Part shown: one piece after another, positions 60,501 to 64,000 of the stretch
Layout: the number at the start of each line of letters is the position of its first letter
How positions within the stretch are numbered: the first letter of the stretch is position 1
From: Blastomussa wellsi
Lineage: Eukaryota > Cnidaria > Anthozoa > Scleractinia > Plerogyridae
Direction of reading: 5' to 3'
Assembly: GCA_947652115.1 (NCBI GenBank)
Contig: OX393562.1
Span: 27,339,911-27,403,910 of the forward strand
Length of the DNA: 64,000 nucleotides
The notes under the pieces: generated by a model
What the model was told of the DNA's origin: nothing
The model's database searches: none
Seen by the model: only the letters and a program-made list of their open reading frames with translations
Position numbers and translations under genes: made by a program

Positions 60501-62080
60501 AGATCAGAAAACTACCGAAATCCATTAACCAACAAACAAAAAGAGAAAATTACCTATGAAATCTAATTTAATACCTTTTAGTCGATATATTTACCCAGGA
60601 TATGGGCCTAATGGTGGAGTTCTAATGCCGTAATTTGCTTTCAAAAATGTTTTTTTCTTTCTGTCCGTGAAATATTGACCGCTAAAAAGTTACTTCTCCT
60701 TAATTCAATTCTACAGAAAGTAAAATGCATAAATTATATTGTGTTGTCAAATGTAGGCTTAGGTGAAAATTTTCGGTTATTCAGAGATTTCTGTTATTTG
60801 TCGCTTACCGGACTGGTATTTTTTCCACTGAAATGTTTAAACACCGTGGCTATTCGAATTTTAGATTAAAAAGAGTCGTTTTCGCCACAGGTAGCTAACT
60901 GGTAACGCAAATTAAAACTAGGGATTTTTTAGAATAAAAGGTGGAACATCAAACCTAAAGAAAATCAGTTTTGTCCGGTCAACTCAGTTAAAGCCACAAT
61001 TGATAAGGCAACAGCATGACCATGAGCCGATTCTCCGGCTAAAAACACATACACTTGGTGTTTAGTTCGCTGAGTAATAAAATGTTCGGGAAAAGTAACG
61101 TTCTCTGCCGATGTCACTGCGTTCTTTCAGCCGCAGAGAAAACGTTTATATTCTAACAGACGGGAAAACAACAGACATAGTGATGTAGGAAGCACACAAC
61201 CAGTTGTGCACGTCGAGAAATTTCTTGATTTGCTTTCGAAAATCTCCTACCATGCTTGAAAACAGTGTGCTACAGAGCCGAAAATTTAAAGAAAAGATCT
61301 CTACTGGGTTGAAACCTTAGCTACCGGCGACATGCGTTCGTCCACTGGAGGAAAATTTGAAAATCAAGTTAAAAAGAAAAGAAAAGAATCATGTTGGACG
61401 CACAGACAAGTGAGAAACAAAGTAGCGTATTAGTTGATAGTTGAGGCCACAAACAGAGGTATTTCAGCTTGTGCGGGTGCTTTCAAGTATATTCCGGCTG
61501 TGAATATTACCCGAATCATAGCATATATCTGTTTTTTAGATCGATCACGAAATTAAAAGATCCCCTACCTGCAAAATTTTCCACTTATCCTTTTCAGGTA
61601 CGCAGCTATCCAAACCAACCTGATTGAAGTTTCGGGAATATTGGTATGGATTACCCCAGCTCGTTGTTTTAATCCATAAGCCTCTGATTCCGTTCTGAGT
61701 AAAACGACTTTCAGTCAGCGGTTGTTTTCACTCACTAGGAGTGGTAAACCTGAGAACTGGGTGCTAGTGATTTAGAAACAACAGCCCTCGGGTCAGCCCT
61801 CGGGTAAGCCCTCGAGAACAAAGCAAAGCAAAAAGACAGCTACTTCATCTGGACATTTAGTGTTTGCAAACAACGAACGGCACGCAACGAGTCTAAAAGC
61901 GTTGGAGTAACTCCCTATGTAATTATAAGAAGTCAAGGGACGATCTTGTGTGTATTTTGTTGTACAGAACGAAAGACCGCGAATTTTATAACATGTTTTA
62001 TAATTCAGTTGCATTTGAATATTATCCTATATATTCAGGTATGATACATATCTCAGGGATCGAATGGCAGAATAAGCATC
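57560..62080. other. Intergenic, nothing recognised
   Basis: Contains a G13-14 run at 58130-58143. The longest open frame (59375-59743) has no domain I recognise and no splice partner. Confidence 0.5.
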
Positions 62081-62113
62081 ATTTAAAAAAGAAAAAAGCA
62101 GACGGCACTTGCC

Positions 62114-62292
62114 TCAATTGGCCATTTCCGAGTTCTCTTTTGCCTCTGCTTCAAAACGAGTCTAAGTGCGAAACCATTCATTTGAAAATGTTTTTTACAT
62201 GAATCTTCACTTTCATGCACAACAAGTTCATTTTCGCACTTAGACTCGTGTTGAAACAGAGGGAAAAGGGAATTCGGAAATAGCCCAATTTC
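62114..62292. mobile_element. Foldback element, 60-bp arms
   Basis: ACGAGTCTAAGTGCGAAA at the left is inverted as TTTCGCACTTAGACTCGT at the right; arms extend to CAATTGGCCATTTCCGA and TCGGAAATAGCCCAATT. Confidence 0.8.
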
Positions 62293-62519
62293 CATATTTT
62301 AAAATTCAGCCTAATTATAAAACAATATACAGTACATCACTACGAGGCCGTGGGAAATAAACCCCACAAACTCTAACCTGCGTGCAGCCGTCTATTTTTC
62401 CTAAAGCGATAGGAAAAATAGACGGCTGCACGCGGGCTACACAAACCCTCGAGTTTAATCCACAGTGCCTTGTGCTGAGGTCTTTTGCTTTAGGCTGAAT
62501 TTTAAAATATCGAAATTGG
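62284..62519. mobile_element. Second foldback element, overlapping the end of the first
   Basis: Ends ATTTTAAAATTCAGCCTAA and TTAGGCTGAATTTTAAAAT are inverted; the outer CAATTTCC pairs with GAAATTG. A perfect hairpin (62380-62433) lies inside. Confidence 0.75.
62380..62433. repeat. Perfect 24-bp-arm hairpin
   Basis: Arms 62380-62403 and 62410-62433 are exact reverse complements (core GCAGCCGTCTATTTTTCC), with a 6-nt loop AAGCGA. Confidence 0.9.
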
Positions 62520-63572
62520 TCTATTGCCTAGGCTATTGACGAGTCCGAAGGTTGCAACACAACGGCGAACTCCATTCTTTGGCAAATTGAGGACCTGCTC
62601 TCAGTTTTAATCATCGGCTTATTCTCGATACAAAAGGATTGATTTACTGGGCATTGCATGTTTCGCCCAGTACAGATAAAAATTTAGCAGCGCTTCACTG
62701 AGCATGTCGGCTGTGAAAAAAAAGTAATCAGTTCCACTCAATGATACAAGCGTGCGCAGCCTGATTAGCAACTGAAGTCTGATTAGCAACAAACTAATCT
62801 TAGTCAAGTCTTAACTTGCCTGGAGGAAAAAATATTATTAGTCGAAATTTTACACGCAGGGACTCCAAACTAAGTGAAGTCGTGCTTTGATTGCGTAGTG
62901 TTTCAGATCAGATGGCACAGTTTTTCACGGCTGCTTCGGTCGAAATTGAACGAAAAGGTCTGCTTCTATGTCCATGAAACTGGTTAATGAAAGCTGCTTG
63001 AGTTTGAAATCTTAAGGTATCATTAAAAATCGCTCTAAACAATACAAGGGGATTATATCTGAAGACGGACAAGGCACCAAACACAAATTTCCTCCTGAGT
63101 AAAGAAAACTGTATACAAATATTAGACAGAAATAGAAAACTTACCTCAGTTACCGCGAAGGCCGTGTAACTTGATTTATTAGTCAATATCTAACACAAAT
63201 CGCTTCAAATTCATATTAATACTTTACGTAGTCTTCTTTTTATTGAATTTTATTCCAGCTGCCGAGGAACATAACTGACCGATCGTTAATAATTACACCT
63301 GAGAAGACATATTAAACGCGCGCGGCAGGTCTTGAAAGCTCATTGGTTAAAAACGGGTTTTAATTACAAATTGAAAGGTTTCACAAATGAGACCGTAAAA
63401 AAGAAGAAAAACTTCTTTTTCCAGACCATTGCCCTTAAGGCAATTACTTTAGACAAAAGGGCATAAAAGAACTAAGTTTACTTTTGGTCAAACAGCTTTT
63501 AGAAAACTCCGATTTTCGTTGTCAGCGTTGTTGCTAGGTTACAAATTTATAAGTAAGTCATTCTTGCCCCCA

Positions 63573-63842
63573 GAGCCGCTTGTCCCTCTTAGCCGGCTGG
63601 GCCTGTGCACGAGGAACAAGTGGCTCTGGGGACACACGATTTGATTCGCTGAAATCAAACAAAAGAAGTCCAATCACATCAGCCGTTTTAAACGCGCTGA
63701 CGATAAAGGATTTTAAAACGGCTGATGTGACTGCACTCTCTTTGTTTGATTTCAGCGAATCAAATCGTGTGTCCCGAGAGCCACTTGTTCTCGTGCACAG
63801 GTCCAGCCGATTAAGAGGGACAAGCGGCTCTGGGGACGAGAA
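63573..63842. mobile_element. MITE-like foldback element
   Basis: Left CAGAGCCGCTTGTCCCTCTT and right AAGAGGGACAAGCGGCTCTG are perfect inverted ends. Each end itself forms a hairpin (CAGAGCCGCTTGT against ACAAGTGGCTCTG around GTGCACGAGG). Inner arms GAAGTCCAATCACATCAGCC and GGCTGATGTGACTGCACT are inverted. Relative of the elements at 28566 and 35994. Confidence 0.85.
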
Positions 63843-63859
63843 TGTAAGTAAGTCTGCAT

Positions 63860-63970
63860 CGAGCCTGGTCGGAGCTTATCCCAGTTTCCGTAGCATGAAG
63901 CGATTAGGAGTATTTCTAACCTCACCCTCGCCCCCGGATGGGATGCTAGTCCACCGCAGATTTACAAGTA
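63860..63970 (+). repeat. Dispersed repeat tail
   Basis: CGGAGCTTATCCCAGTTTCC, GTAGCATGAAGCGATTAG and GGGATGCTAGTCCACCGCAG: the first two blocks match 27858-27905 and the last matches 31526-31546. Confidence 0.65.
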
Positions 63971-64000
63971 CTTGCTTATTGAACGCTGTGTAAAATAACA

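Noticed and set aside
1..64000. CRISPR arrays, operons, prokaryotic promoters
   Set aside because: Introns, poly(A) signals and Pol III tRNA genes show a eukaryotic genome; the tandem repeats seen are microsatellites or coding repeats.

Overview
The window is metazoan nuclear DNA: spliced genes with GT/AG introns, AATAAA poly(A) signals, class III tRNA genes and many degenerate transposon fragments. Minicollagen-type cysteine-rich domains (C-x3-C-x3-C-x3-C-x3-CC) occur only in cnidarian stinging-capsule proteins, so the organism is a cnidarian, most likely an anthozoan such as a stony coral. The species is not determinable from sequence reading alone.

Layout. (1) 1-17.6 kb, plus strand: two head-to-tail paralogues of a NOWA-like (nematocyst outer wall antigen-like) capsule-wall protein. 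Gene A (387-4631) is cut by the left edge of the window. Gene B (10623-17605) is complete: signal peptide, acidic linker, CAP/SCP domain, C-type lectin domain, two short repeated alpha/beta modules, then a long Pro-rich region bracketed by two minicollagen-type CRDs and studded with a C-x7-C micro-motif. Between the genes lie decayed hAT and LINE remnants. (2) 20.9-30.5 kb: three small secreted peptide precursors, two on plus and one on minus, sharing intron positions and phases. In the two plus genes the first two coding exons are identical in length (91 and 151 nt). They look like a tandem family of cysteine-rich prepropeptides (venom-like or neuropeptide-like; function unknown). (3) 32-35 kb: two intact tRNA-Gln genes (TTG and CTG) and several decayed copies, among foldback elements. 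(4) 41.1-47.4 kb, minus strand: a secreted laminin-G-like (concanavalin-like) protein with two homologous alternative last exons about 2.3 kb apart. (5) 52.4-55.7 kb, minus strand: a class A (rhodopsin-like) peptide-type GPCR with its coding region in one exon, an upstream non-coding exon and a TATA box. (6) 55.8-64 kb: no gene recognised; several inverted-repeat (MITE-like) elements.

The genes are not an operon. Biologically, the first two encode structural components of the nematocyst wall (inferred from domain composition). The three peptide precursors and the LamG protein are secreted. The GPCR is a membrane receptor with no demonstrable link to the rest. All exon models were derived by hand from reading frame, phase and splice consensus; the multi-exon models stay in frame across every junction. 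Family names rest on motif recognition, not on a database search.
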